NCBI GenBank assembly: GCA_033439255.1
Contig: CM065884.1
Coordinates: 2,604,001 to 2,668,000 of the forward strand
Length of the DNA stretch: 64,000 nucleotides
Direction of reading: 5' to 3'
From: Hericium rajendrae
Lineage: Eukaryota; Basidiomycota; Agaricomycetes; Russulales; Hericiaceae
The first letter of the stretch is position 1. Each line of letters begins with the position of its first letter. The position numbers and the translations under genes were made by a program. Below are positions 54,101-64,000 of this stretch, one piece after another. The notes beneath the pieces were generated by a model, which ran no database searches, was not told the DNA's origin, and saw only the letters and a list, made by a program, of their open reading frames with translations.

Positions 54101-57006
54101 TCGGCTCGGACACGCGATTCGGACAGTCAAAAACAAGAGCAAAGTCAATCGAAGACGAAAAACGAAAAGGAACGTAGCGAGAGTAGGATTTCCGTGTTGA
54201 TGGGTCGGAGACGCGGTAAGGTATGTATGTTTCCTTGACTTTGCGCAGCTGCACCTCAGTATTTTTGCTTAGACCCTTTCTTCCGCGGATCAGAAGAAGG
54301 CACAACTCGTGAGTATGCCGCCTATGCAAATGACCGCATTGCCGCCTGCCACCGCTCAACGAGTAGCTAATCTCAAGGTGTCTACAACTACACTTACTGC
54401 CTCGCGGAATCCTGTTCCAAGCCGCGCTACCTCGCAGACGATAAGCTCTCTGCAAAGACAATCTGATGCGTCATTGAGAAATCGACACCAGCTGCCAACG
54501 ATCGCCGGGTCCCCATCGGTCGGCATCACTGGTAACAATTCCACCATGATACCTCCCATATCCAATGCCACGGGGATCGGTGTGAAGGAAACGCCCACCA
54601 GAATCCCCCGTATCCACAGTCGTACTTCTACTCTTAGCTCTCCGGCGCTCAAAGGACCCTCGTCATTTGAGATCGCTAATCATCGAACCAGTGTTATTGC
54701 GAGCGGTTCCGGAACTCATACATCCCCGACCCTGGACGGATCGTCCACTAATGAATTTGGAGTAATGAAGAATAGCGGTCCCTCAAAGACATTTCTTGGT
54801 TCGACGTCACAGCGGCAGTCTGTTCGAGTGTCACCCTCCAGTTCTTCTCGGATTTCCCGTGCATCCGTTCCCAATTCCGCTATCCCTAGAAAAGGCAACC
54901 GTGATTCAGCAACATTCGGAGGTGTCCGCAAGTCCTCAACAGGCTCTGTAGCATCAGTATCCTCGGCTGGCCCAAGTGAGATGGCACACCACCGCTTCTC
55001 TGCTCTTTCGCCCTCCAAAAGTCTGAAACTTCTAAGCCCCAAAGTATCGCTTCCTCATGCACTCAATTCGACCAGCCCATCAATTCACCAAGCCACTTCA
55101 CCATCCACCAGTCGACAGTCTTTGTCAACACCATCTCCCGTGCCTGTGGATGAAGAAGAGTTGCTTGGCGATGAGGAAATGCTTCATTACATCAAGCGGC
55201 AACAACAGAAGAAGTTGGCCCGTGGGGCTACTCAAGAGGAGCTTGAAAATCTTCTGAGATTTCCTGAAGCCTTACCCCCCGTGCGGCCATTGAGTCCGAC
55301 AGGTATGTCATTACTGTTAAATTTTTACTCCACTCGCTATTTACCCTTTTTTCAGCTGTCTTGAATAGTGACCAGCGGCAGTACTTATCTGAGTACGAAT
55401 GCAAGGAAATCATCGATTATCCCGCTGTCTACTGTCTTGGCGCAGGTAGTGAAAAAAAACCCGCCGTTTCTGACCGGCCGATGAACAATTTTGGATACGA
55501 TGATGAACGCGGTGATTACTTGATTGTGAACCATGATCATCTAGCATATCGTTATGAAGTGATGGACACGTTAGGAAAAGGATCTTTCGGTCAGGTGCTC
55601 AACTGCAGGGATCACTGTACAGGGGAATCGGTTGCGATCAAGATCATCCGAAACAAAAAACGGTTTCATCACCAGGCTCTCGTCGAAATCAAGATCTTGG
55701 ACAATCTACGCAAATGGGCATGTACTCCTTTGTATCTGATATACCCTGCTAACGACTGACAATAGGATGCGGACGAAAAGCATCATGTGATCAAGATGAC
55801 TGAACATTTTTACTTTCGCAACCACCTTTGCATTGCGATGGAACTTTTAAGTATCAATCTCTACGAGCTCATCAAGGCCAATGGTTTTGTCGGCTTCACA
55901 ACTGCACTCATCCGGCGCTTCACTAGTCAAATGCTGTTGTCTCTGTCTCTCATGCGTCACCATCGCATTGTGCACTGTGATTTGAAGCCTGAAGTATGAT
56001 TCATTCTTCGGGCTTCTGTACGATAAATTGACATTTCTGTTAGAATGTCCTGCTCCGCCATCCTGCGAAGAGTGCAATCAAGGTGATCGATTTTGGCAGC
56101 AGTTGCTTGGAACATGAGAAAAGTACGTTTACGAATTACGTACCTTGTTTTCAACTCACGCCGGCCTGTATCGACAGTTTACACGTACATCCAAAGCCGG
56201 TTCTACCGATCGCCGGAAGTGATTTTGGGCATGAACTATCACATGGCTATTGACATGTGGAGCTTGGGATGCATATTGGCTGAACTATATACAGGCTTTC
56301 CAATCTTTCCCGGTGAGAATGAGCAAGAACAACTGTCATGCATCATGGAAGTATTAGGTGTTCCAGATAAGGACTTCATAAATCGAAGTTCTCGAAAGCG
56401 ATTGTTCTTTGGTGAGTTTCGCCCCTTTTGCGTTTTGACACAGTTTCTGAAAAGAATATAGATTCCACCGGTGCACCTCGTCCAGTCGTCAACTCGAAGG
56501 GTCGCAGGAGAAGGCCCGGCACTAAAACGTTGGCCCAAGTTCTGCGATGCGATGACGAACTCTTCGTCGACTTTATTGCCAAGTGTTTAATGTGGGATCC
56601 AGAACGTCGTATCAAGCCCCAAAATGCATTACGCCATCCCTTCATCACTGCCGGTAGACGTGGAAAGGTTACCGCACCACCGGCGCCTGGAACGATGAAA
56701 GTCCCGTCGCCTTCGGCTTCTAGCTCGTTTGGCCGTAACAAACCTAATGAGGCTCCAAGGAAGTCACAAATCAGTGCCCCTACCCCACTTACAGCTCGCT
56801 TGAATCGAGTTCATAACGCCCTATCATCCTCGACTCCAAGCAATACTAGGCATTCATTATTACAGGGGCATTCCAACCAGCCTCCACACTCCCAAGCAAC
56901 ATCATATTCTGCTCGTACTCTGTCGAGTTTCACAGTAGGATATGCTTTACTCTTCACTGGTGCAAGCACTGAATTGCTGTATTATAAGGTGAACTCATCC
57001 AAGTGA
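51160..57006 (+). CDS. DYRK-family protein kinase (class II, Pom1/DYRK2-like)
   Basis: A dual-specificity CMGC kinase that autophosphorylates its activation-loop tyrosine and then phosphorylates Ser/Thr. Fungal relatives act in cell polarity and size control. Nine exons: 51160-51306, 51376-51810, 51866-54220, 54273-55302, 55356-55717, 55766-55993, 56044-56122, 56178-56411, 56462-57006, about 1804 residues. Residues 1-1310 are a long S/T/P-rich disordered tail. The DYRK-specific box ([20 protein letters not shown]) precedes the kinase domain: [53 protein letters not shown]. The fifth intron uses a GC donor. A last 53-nt intron near 56938-56990 is possible but does not change the end. Start ATG 51160 is the first in frame. 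Confidence 0.93.
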
Positions 57007-57559
57007 CTTGTTTGGTCTTCTGTGCATATGCAATGAGCTTTTGTCATGCAATGTCACTAATCTAGAGTGTTTTTCCGCTATGTGCTGAGATCTTAGCCTG
57101 CTATTTTGTGATTCTTACCTCATCTATATATCTTGAAATTTTTTCTACACAAGCCCTGTGATGAATTATATGTTGCTTCATTGTACAATGCATTATTATT
57201 GTGTCACATTTTCAAGCACCCTTAGCTCTTTTTTGTATGATAGAAATTAGTGAGTGTGAATGTCCTCTTTACAAAACTTAGAGCTATGACGAGATGTATG
57301 TCTTATAGTAGTGCTATCATAATATATAATATGTAAATTATAAAGTGAGAGATAGACATATATAGAGATAATGTCTCATTAGTACATCAAAAATCTTAAC
57401 AATTTTTTTCTTTATCTAAGAATATTTAATACTATCTAACTCTATCTGATTTATCTGATTCATCTAAAAGTAATTTTTGATTTAGCATTACCTGATGACA
57501 TGGTATTTTGCATCAACTGCACTATGACCAATGCTCAAGAACTTGTTGCTGCCTCTAGC
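57007..57559. other. Kinase 3' flank and AT-rich repeat
   Basis: AT-rich. A weak MITE-like start (CATCAAAAATCTTAACAATT) near 57384 followed by TCTGATTTATCTGATTCATC words. No gene. Confidence 0.4.
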
Positions 57560-57850
57560 AAGCAAAAGACCTGAACTTTAGACCAAATGATCTTGCAAAA
57601 ATACTGAGAATTTTGTAATATCTTCAAGGAAAAGACATCAGAATGACTACCTATCAAAAGACCATGAGACTATGTCATTGACCTCAAACTAGATGTAGAG
57701 CTACACTCTACCAAGGCCTATTCAATGACCCCACACAAGCTCAAGGAACTTGATAAATTTCTTGAAAAAAATCTTTGCAAGAGATATATCTGCAAATCTA
57801 AATCTTTATGGGCAGCTCCATGTATAATTTTGCTATAAAGATACAAACTT
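57560..57850 (+). mobile_element. Ty3/gypsy reverse-transcriptase fragment
   Basis: Plus-strand peptides such as LHSTKAYSMTPHKLKELDKF-like and CKSKSLWAAPC-like resemble the N-terminal part of Ty3/gypsy reverse transcriptase. It is short, AT-rich and heavily decayed, hence an old fossil. It is not close to the element at 1-6948. Confidence 0.55.
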
Positions 57851-58617
57851 ATCAAATGAAGACATTGCAAAAGTAAAAACTCTTAGACATCCTAAATCTC
57901 TATTGCCTATTCTTCTTTGTCTATCACTCTCTCCAATTGTGCTATTCTTGAAATGATCATTGTATACAGGTGCTTTGAGTTGTGCTGTATATCTACAAGT
58001 ATATTTGATATATTTATATCATTTTATCTGTTAACAATTTTATATGTATATGTTCTAGGTCTTCATTCTTTTAGACAATGTTCAGCAATCATCAAATCTG
58101 ATCAAGTTTGAATGGATGACATAGATTACTCTCTTTGCTATTGCACAGAGTGCACCTGCTAGCATGTATATACCTCAACTTCTTTTATTTTGAAAAATCC
58201 ATTTTTCTTAAAAGGCAGAGGTGGCTGATGAGAGTAGCTGGCTCCAAAAGCCTGAATATGGTAGAAATTTTAAACATCACTTGTAAACTGATTTTGACTG
58301 ACATGTTTTTAGGACAAGCAGAAAAGCAATCTGATAATGCTGCATTTGACAATCAAGATCAAGATCAATTGAAAATAAATGTTGTTCACAATGCAAAAAC
58401 TCAACAATTAGTTCAGAATTTGTTAGAAGATCACCAGCAGACTGTAGCAGCAATTGTAGCTGGACTTAACTCTAGCAAGATAAATCCAAATATAGTTGTG
58501 TAAGATCTTGTAGAAAGTTGGCAAAGCAAATCAAGTAAGATAAACAACATGCAAATCCACCACCCTCCTGATCATTACATGATGTGGTGTAAGAACCACC
58601 AAATTTGAGAGGACTGA
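57851..58617. other. AT-rich region with a short open frame
   Basis: The frame 58260-58503 (DQDQLKINVVHNAKTQQLVQ, then NLLEDHQQTVAAIVAGLNSS) has reasonable composition for protein but no family I recognise. It probably belongs to the neighbouring retroelement debris. Confidence 0.35.
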
Positions 58618-58740
58618 CATCAAGAACCTTGATAATTTTCTGATTCATCTGCAGTGTCTGATAGAACTCATGCAACTTAAATCAGGTGCATATCAGACAG
58701 TGTCAAACAACCATCAGTTAATATTAGACAGTATTATATC
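58618..58740. repeat. MITE-related fragment
   Basis: CATCAAGAACCTTGATAATT at 58618, then CATCTGCAGTGTCTGATAGA, like the left end of the 401 bp MITE family. Truncated. Confidence 0.5.
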
Positions 58741-59243
58741 ACAAATTGCTCCATTTCTCTCTGCCTTCTTCTCTGCCATCAAGGCATTGTGTCGGTCATG
58801 TGCTCCAGCAGCCCCATCACATGTTCACTTCCTCATATGACCTAGGGCTATCCTTCACCCATGCCCTTGTTCCCCTTTGGGACATCTTATTGTTCTCCCT
58901 TCCATTGTTCTTCATTTGGCCACCATTGCTCTCACTCTATTGTTCGATCCATTATGGTGTTCATTGTTCTTTTCCCATTGTCGCTCCAGTACTTATAGGC
59001 TCCCTGTCACTTGCCTATTTTCCTAGATTGTCCATTTCGTCTGTACCATACTGTACCTCCAATACAGGTCACTGCACTGCAAGTCGCTCTTTGCTCTCTC
59101 GCTCCCATCATCACTGGTGACTTGGGTGGTTCTCTGCTGTCTACGACTGTGTCTTGATACCTGGACAATCTCTCATACACCTGCCTCACCTCCCTACTAT
59201 CGCCCATCATACCTCTCTTCTTTGAACCCTTCACTGCTGACAT
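58741..59243. other. Unassigned pyrimidine-rich sequence, left of A5
   Basis: C/T-rich with broken frames on both strands. It was continuous with 62190 onward before A5 inserted (TGACAT | ATCTTCACCG). Confidence 0.4.
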
Positions 59244-60606
59244 CATCTGAGAAAAGAGATTTTTATATAGCAGCAAGTCCTTTTATGAGCCCTATTAGTG
59301 AGCTATGGAGGCTATGAAGTTGAACTATTCAGCTATATGGAGCTATGGGGCCTGTGATAGCCTTCATAGCATGAAGTGTTGAATTATTGAATACATAGGA
59401 TGTCATAGCCTCTATAGCTAGGGGTGTCATATACATAGGACTATGATACTTACCAAGGGAAACTATGACTACTATGGCTACTATAGTCCTCATGATAAGC
59501 CACCTAGATAATTAAGACATTTAAGTCAAATTTTTATTATGTCTAAGGCTAGACTACAATAGACAAGGAAACTACAAAACATAACACTATCTAACGAGTA
59601 CATATAGGTCCAGGGAGACCTTTGCTTGTGCACATGGACAGGCCCGGTCATGTTGTACATGGGCAACATGGCATGGCGGCATGCACAGCTGCACAGCCGT
59701 GCGTAGGATCATGTGGCCATGCACGGTGTGAGGCAGTTATTGAGGGCCGTGGCACCGTGCGCGACATGATGCAATCACACCGAGCCATATGCAGGATGGA
59801 GCATAGCATTTGGGACATCCGCAAGGCAAGGCGGGCATGCGGATCGTGCGTGGTCGTACGCCAGGTGAAATGGAGGTATGAGCCTGTGCATGGCACCGTG
59901 CGTGAGCTGACGCGGTCACATGTGCGCGGGGCGAGGCAATCTTGTGTGGGATGGGGTGGGGTGCACGAGTCGTGCATGGCCGCGTGTAAGCTGGTGGGGT
60001 TGTGCGCGGGGTGAGGCAGTCGTGTGGGAGTGGGCTGCGGAACCGTTAGCTGGCCTGGCCGTACACTGTCGCGCTTGGCCCCACACAGGGCAGGGCGGGG
60101 TGCACAGATCATGCTTGGCCATGCGTGAGCTGGCGTGGCCATGCCGTGCTCGCAGACCTGAGTGGTCGTGCACTAGCATGTGAGAGCTGGCATGGGCATG
60201 CCCCCGCCATTCGGGCATGCGAGGGTGTGCTTGTGCAGTCGGAGCCTCGGCCCTCCTGCGCACCATTGCGAGGGCAGGTGCACGCTCGCAGAGTCAGGCG
60301 TGGTCATGCATGCAGGTGCATGCACAGGCCGAAGGGACCGTCTGCGATGTGCGTGCGCAGCTGACACTTTGCACGGGCTTGCGACCGTGCATGGCCATGC
60401 ATGCACTGGCGAGGCCATCCACAGGTATGCGTGGCCGTGTGCACACAGCCACACATCATGTTCGCGAGCGAGTTGTCGACGGCGAGGAGATGATGGTGAG
60501 TGAGGCTGGTGACGTGGTGGACCCACACGGACCTGTTGAGGTCGTGCAGAGGTCGTTGAGGGGATGCGAGGGTGCAAGAGGCCAGGCGAATTACGTGTCG
60601 TGGCTT

Positions 60607-60620
60607 GTTGCCACGGCAAC
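60607..60620. promoter_or_regulatory. RFX/Crt1 X-box-like palindrome in A5
   Basis: GTTGCC-AC-GGCAAC, perfect X-box half sites. It is nested in a longer imperfect inverted repeat (60594-60632). Confidence 0.65.
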
Positions 60621-60880
60621 GAGACACGACGATGCAGATGCAGATGCCGTCGGCAGCGGATGGCATGACCGGAGGCTCACGGGCATGAGCGAGGGCATGG
60701 GGGGTCGAAGGGCGAGTGGTCGAGGTTGCGGGCACGTGGCTGGGCTCGTGCAGCTGTTCATGACGCGCAGAGTGGGGGCTGGGGGTGGCGTGTTCGAGAA
60801 GAGCACGAGGCACTGGCGACATGGCAGAGAGATGGCGATGCTGGAGAAGAGGTCAGGTGTGTTGCGGGCATAGAAGAACA

Positions 60881-60910
60881 AGAGTATTGCTCATTCTCGA
60901 GCAATACTCT
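60881..60910. repeat. Conserved hairpin of A5
   Basis: Perfect 12-bp stem AGAGTATTGCTC with a six-base loop. On the minus strand it follows GTACTAATAAAG. Confidence 0.9.
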
Positions 60911-61347
60911 CTTTATTAGTACGAACAAGAAGGATACAGACTGGTTTTACTTACCTTGTATCCCTCTACACCCTTCGAGACCCTCCTGCATGTGATCCAA
61001 CAGGTTGAAGAGAAGAGAAGCGACGGAGGAACGAGGAGAGGGGAGAGTGGTGGTAAGGATAGTATGAGAAGTTGAACTTCGACATGCCTTCAGTGCTGCA
61101 GCTACCGAACACGTGCGAGTTCGAGCCTAGTAAATCAAATAAAACACTTTAAATTCTGAAAAAAAGATGACAGCCATAAATCATCTTTTACATCGAATCA
61201 TATGAGGTGAGTATCTAAATAAGCTACTATAAGCTACTGGGCAACGAACAGAACTTAGAGAAATCTGGCACTTAGCCTCTGACGCTAGTGCTTGGCACCG
61301 TGCGGCCTGGTCTCGGCAGCCACATTTGACGCTCCGCTCGCCACGTC

Positions 61348-61624
61348 TATATAAGGCATGCGTGACTCGCTTTCTCTCTCTCTTCCCTACCACTACCATC
61401 TCCCGTCTTTTGACCTTCTCTCTTTACTTTCATCTTCTTATGTTTGGTAAGTTGCTATGTTGTTTTCTTATCTACTAACCCTAGTGTTCTTTGTAGACTT
61501 TATATTTTCGCTTTTTCTTTTCTTAGATATATCTTATGTTCTCTTATATATGTCTCTCTCTTTTGTCTTGTACTAATCTGTTATTTATGTATAGATCATA
61601 TTTTCGCTTTTTCTTATCTTTGAG
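61348..61624 (+). promoter_or_regulatory. TATA box, leader and micro-exon of A5
   Basis: TATATAAG 61348-61355. The leader reaches a donor near 61447 (GTAAGTTGC), a branch point CTAACC near 61476 and an acceptor TTTGTAG near 61496. A second acceptor TGTATAG (61594) is followed by a 30-nt segment containing ATTTTCGCTTTTT and the donor GTAAGTC (61625). Confidence 0.6.
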
Positions 61625-62187
61625 GTAAGTCTTATCTTATCTTATGTTTTATCTTATCTTATGTTTTATCTTATCTTATCTAATGTTTTATCTTATCTAG
61701 TATAAGTTGGTATTTATTGTAGTATATTTTAGTTTTGTAGTAATGTGTTGCAATAAAAGATTGTTTATAATATAATACTTTTATATTTTTGATGTTTTGA
61801 GTGTTTCAAATATAATAAGACAGAACTATAATATATCTATACTTTTTGATATATTTATAGTATTTCTAAGTGACATATTTGACAGAGATGATATAGGATA
61901 GATAGAAGTTTGAATAACTGGATATGATATGATAATGAGAATATATCACATAACTAACATAGCTCTTATAGCTATCTTATACTATGATAGCTATAGTAGC
62001 TATGATAACTTACACTCTATGCTATGATAGCTATGATAGCTACTGCCTTATACTATGGTAGCTATGTAGCCCTATGTAGAATAACTTGCTGCTATAGAAT
62101 GGCTATGAAGAAAAGGGGACTGCTATGGCCCTATTAGAACTATGTAGACTACATAGTGCAATATACCTCTGGTGTTTTTCTCAGATG

Positions 62188-63050
62188 ATCTTCACCGAAT
62201 CTCGACATCCATTTCATCAACCTCATCTCCCCTTTCCCATCGCCAACACCATTGAGGGCAGTGCACTCATCCTCCTTCTCCACTATTGTGCTGTGAAGCA
62301 TTGAGAAGCCGAAGGAGTTTGGTTTCGATTGAGGTCGTGGAAACTATGTGCAGGTGCTATCTCCATTGCTTTATATGTTCAAATTTGAGTCGCCTTTGAC
62401 GTCGACTTGTAAGAATTTACATTCAGTGCCTCGAACATCACCTACCACTGTCATCAACCCAACCGAGGATCCCCTGCAAGCATCCTGCCATCGACCTCAT
62501 TCCCCTTTTGCACACTAGGTTTTTTCACCCCAGAACCCTCGCCTGAGCCTGTGTGGGCCAGAGAACACCTCAGCCACTGATTCTTCAGAACCCTGTACTC
62601 CACCACCTTGTACCCTCGTGCCCTTGGATGTCGTTCAGTTGCAGCAGACTTCCTGTAGGTTGTCACTATTGATTCCACTGACCCCCACTTTCAGACCACT
62701 GCACCCTTCTCACTTGGAATCTTCAAGTCCCTTGGGGACTACCACGTTTACACCCTTGCTGGCATCACCCAGATCCACTTTTCTCACCAAGATGCTACCA
62801 CCTGCCAGTGGTACTTCACTGAGCATGAAGACTTCCCCTACCTCGAACTTGTTGACTTCGATGTTGCCAGAGAGAAACACCACCGCCTACACCCAGTCAC
62901 TCCACCGCTCCCCACTGTTGCTCCTCCTAGTGTTGACTCCCCTCCCACATGCACTGAACCCCTCTTTGTACCAACAGGTATCATCTTCAACACTGTTACC
63001 AGGAAGTACTATGCATACCGTTCCAACTCTCGACGCCTAGTCGTTGGCTG
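62188..63050 (+). pseudogene. Coding remnant of unknown family
   Basis: From about 62584 the plus strand reads FFRTLYSTTLYPRALGCRSV, then AADFL, then after one TAG VVTIDSTDPHFQTTAPFSLG, then DYHVYTLAGITQIHFSHQDA, WYFTEHEDFPYLELVDFDVA, and GIIFNTVTRKYYAYRSNSRR to a stop near 63072. Composition is protein-like and there is only the one stop in about 160 codons. I know no family for it. A7 begins at 63051, so the 3' end is cut or altered by that insertion. It may be a host gene fragment or transposon cargo. Confidence 0.45.
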
Positions 63051-63640
63051 CATCAGAGAAATATGTTACTGATATATAACACTATGTAAGCTATATAGCT
63101 TTCCTAGGTCCATAGCTGTCCTCTTTTATACATAGCAGTCTCATAGCAGTCAAGTAATCTATGCAAAGCTATCATAGCTTACCATAGCTGCCATAGCATA
63201 GGGCATAAGCTATCATAGCTATCATAGTATAAATTATAAGCTATCATAGCTATTATAGTATAAGATAGCTATAGAAGCTATGTCAACTATGTACTATATC
63301 TCTATGATGATATTACATCTAGCTAGTAAGATTCATATCTACTCTATATCAACTCTCTCAGATATATTGTTCTAGCATGTAATAGAAAACAATTATATAT
63401 CTAATAATTTTATATCTTAAAGTTTCAACATCAAAAATTCAAAAGACATTATATTTTTGATACAATTTCATTATACAATATTACTACAGCTACACAAGAT
63501 AACAAACCTACAATAACTACAAAAAGCTAAGACATAAACAAAAAAAAAGACAGTAATATAAGAAAACAACCAAAATAACACATAGAAGCTTACTAAACTA
63601 ACAAACAAGCCAAAGGCTACAAGATAATTAGAGACATCAG
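63051..63640 (-). mobile_element. A-element fragment A7 (left end of a reverse-oriented copy)
   Basis: TIR CATCAGAGAAA at 63051, then a TAGCTAT array (63070-63300) very like that of A3 (TTTCCTAGGTCCATAGCTGT), then reverse-strand leader words (CTACAAAAAGCTAAGAC, 63517). Homology to A3 stops at AGACATCAG (about 63640). The rest of the element is absent. Confidence 0.8.
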
Positions 63641-64000
63641 GGCACTTATACTATAGTTGGGGCTGTTGGCACGGAAAAGAACTAAATTAATTGAAATTAA
63701 TTAAATTAATTCAGAGGGGGGAGGAGGGGAAGAGAGAGGGAGGCTGCAGAGGGTCAAAGTCGGAGGCTCGCTGCTCTCGGCTTGCGGGCGCTTCGATAAC
63801 GTACGGACCAGTGATGCAGTTCGAACCGAACAAGGTCCATCAAAATGTAATTAAGCGTGGGTACGATAGCAACAAGACACCATTCATAGGTCAAGAACGT
63901 GACATCGTGCATCATTAGAGATAGCCGCACGGTCCTCCGCGGTCTCAGCTCCTATCCCTCCATCTCTTCTCGTTCAGGCCTGATCAGCACTGCTGTTTCC
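63641..64000. other. Window edge, unassigned
   Basis: An AATTAATT run (63683-63709), then more GC-balanced sequence that could be the edge of a host gene. No frame can be supported within the window. Confidence 0.35.

Larger units (their letters stand above)
59244..62187 (+). mobile_element. A-element copy A5, complete, 2944 bp
   Basis: TIRs CATCTGAGAAAAG (59244) and TTTTTCTCAGATG (62187), flanked by AT on both sides (59242-59243, 62188-62189). TAGCTAT array 59290-59500, GC-rich arm 59620-60870, X-box GTTGCCACGGCAAC 60607-60620, hairpin 60881-60910, donor-like TTACTTACC at 60948-60956, GCTGCAGCTACCGAAC remnant of the leader hairpin near 61095-61111, TATATAAG 61348-61355, leader donor TTTG|GTAAGTTG near 61446, micro-exon 61595-61624, TTATCTTATG run 61620-61700, TAGCTAT array 61960-62150. 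Its sequence is well diverged from A4, so shared modules are informative. Confidence 0.92.

Noticed and set aside
60217-60873. 218-codon frame in the A5 arm
   Set aside because: Repeat-derived, crosses the X-box palindrome, and is not conserved elsewhere.
59244-62187. A-elements considered as LTR retrotransposons or Helitrons
   Set aside because: Ends are inverted and not direct repeats, there are 2-bp duplications, and no RT, Rep or helicase and no CTRR end with a Helitron hairpin.

Overview
The window looks like a transposon-crowded stretch of a basidiomycete genome, most likely Agaricomycotina. Four host genes carry many introns of about 45-70 nt with GTRNGY donors and CTAAY branch points, and their proteins (SPT16 of FACT, an EDE1/Eps15 endocytic scaffold, a class II DYRK kinase and a Zn2Cys6 regulator) have the sequence character of mushroom-forming fungi. 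The remnant transposases (Plavaka-like and KDZ-like) also belong to families abundant in basidiomycetes. I cannot name the species.

Layout. 1-6948 is the visible part of a minus-strand Ty3/gypsy element. 6949-10740 holds decayed repeats, including a GCR1_C-like remnant and the end of a Plavaka-like transposase gene. 10744-14883 is EDE1 (minus) and 15283-19378 is SPT16 (plus). These two are divergent and share a 0.4 kb promoter that contains a near-perfect foldback repeat. 19379-49466 is a 30 kb block of nested repeats: solo LTRs, a 401 bp MITE in two near-identical copies, a Tc1 transposon, satellites of about 150 bp, and several copies of one large non-coding terminal-inverted-repeat element. 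49467-50455 is the Zn2Cys6 regulator (minus) and 51160-57006 is the DYRK kinase (plus), again divergent. 57007-64000 returns to repeats, with one more complete copy of the large element (59244-62187).

The most interesting content is the large element, called the A-element here. Complete copies are about 2.8-3.0 kb: 37153-40145, 42588-45419, 46180-49144 and 59244-62187. A further copy at 26660-30800 is interrupted by Tc1, and there are fragments elsewhere. No convincing protein is encoded. Every good copy has the same parts in the same order: a TIR starting CATCTGA, a subterminal array of TAGCTAT-like words, a GC-rich minisatellite arm, a hairpin whose stem sequence differs between copies while base pairing is kept, a splice-donor-like GGTRAGTAA, a conserved GTTCGGTG hairpin, a TATA box, a short leader ending in a splice donor, very short exon-like segments linked to TTTTCGCTTTTT, a second TAGCTAT array and the opposite TIR. 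Both TIRs read outward as TTTTTCAG|ATG, a 3' splice site followed by a start codon. Inserted copies carry 2-bp target duplications, shown by interrupted repeats. My inference is that the A-element is a non-autonomous DNA transposon built as a mobile bidirectional promoter and splice leader. A Plavaka-like gene end at 8621-9440, directly followed by the same TAGCTAT array and TIR, may be what is left of its autonomous partner.
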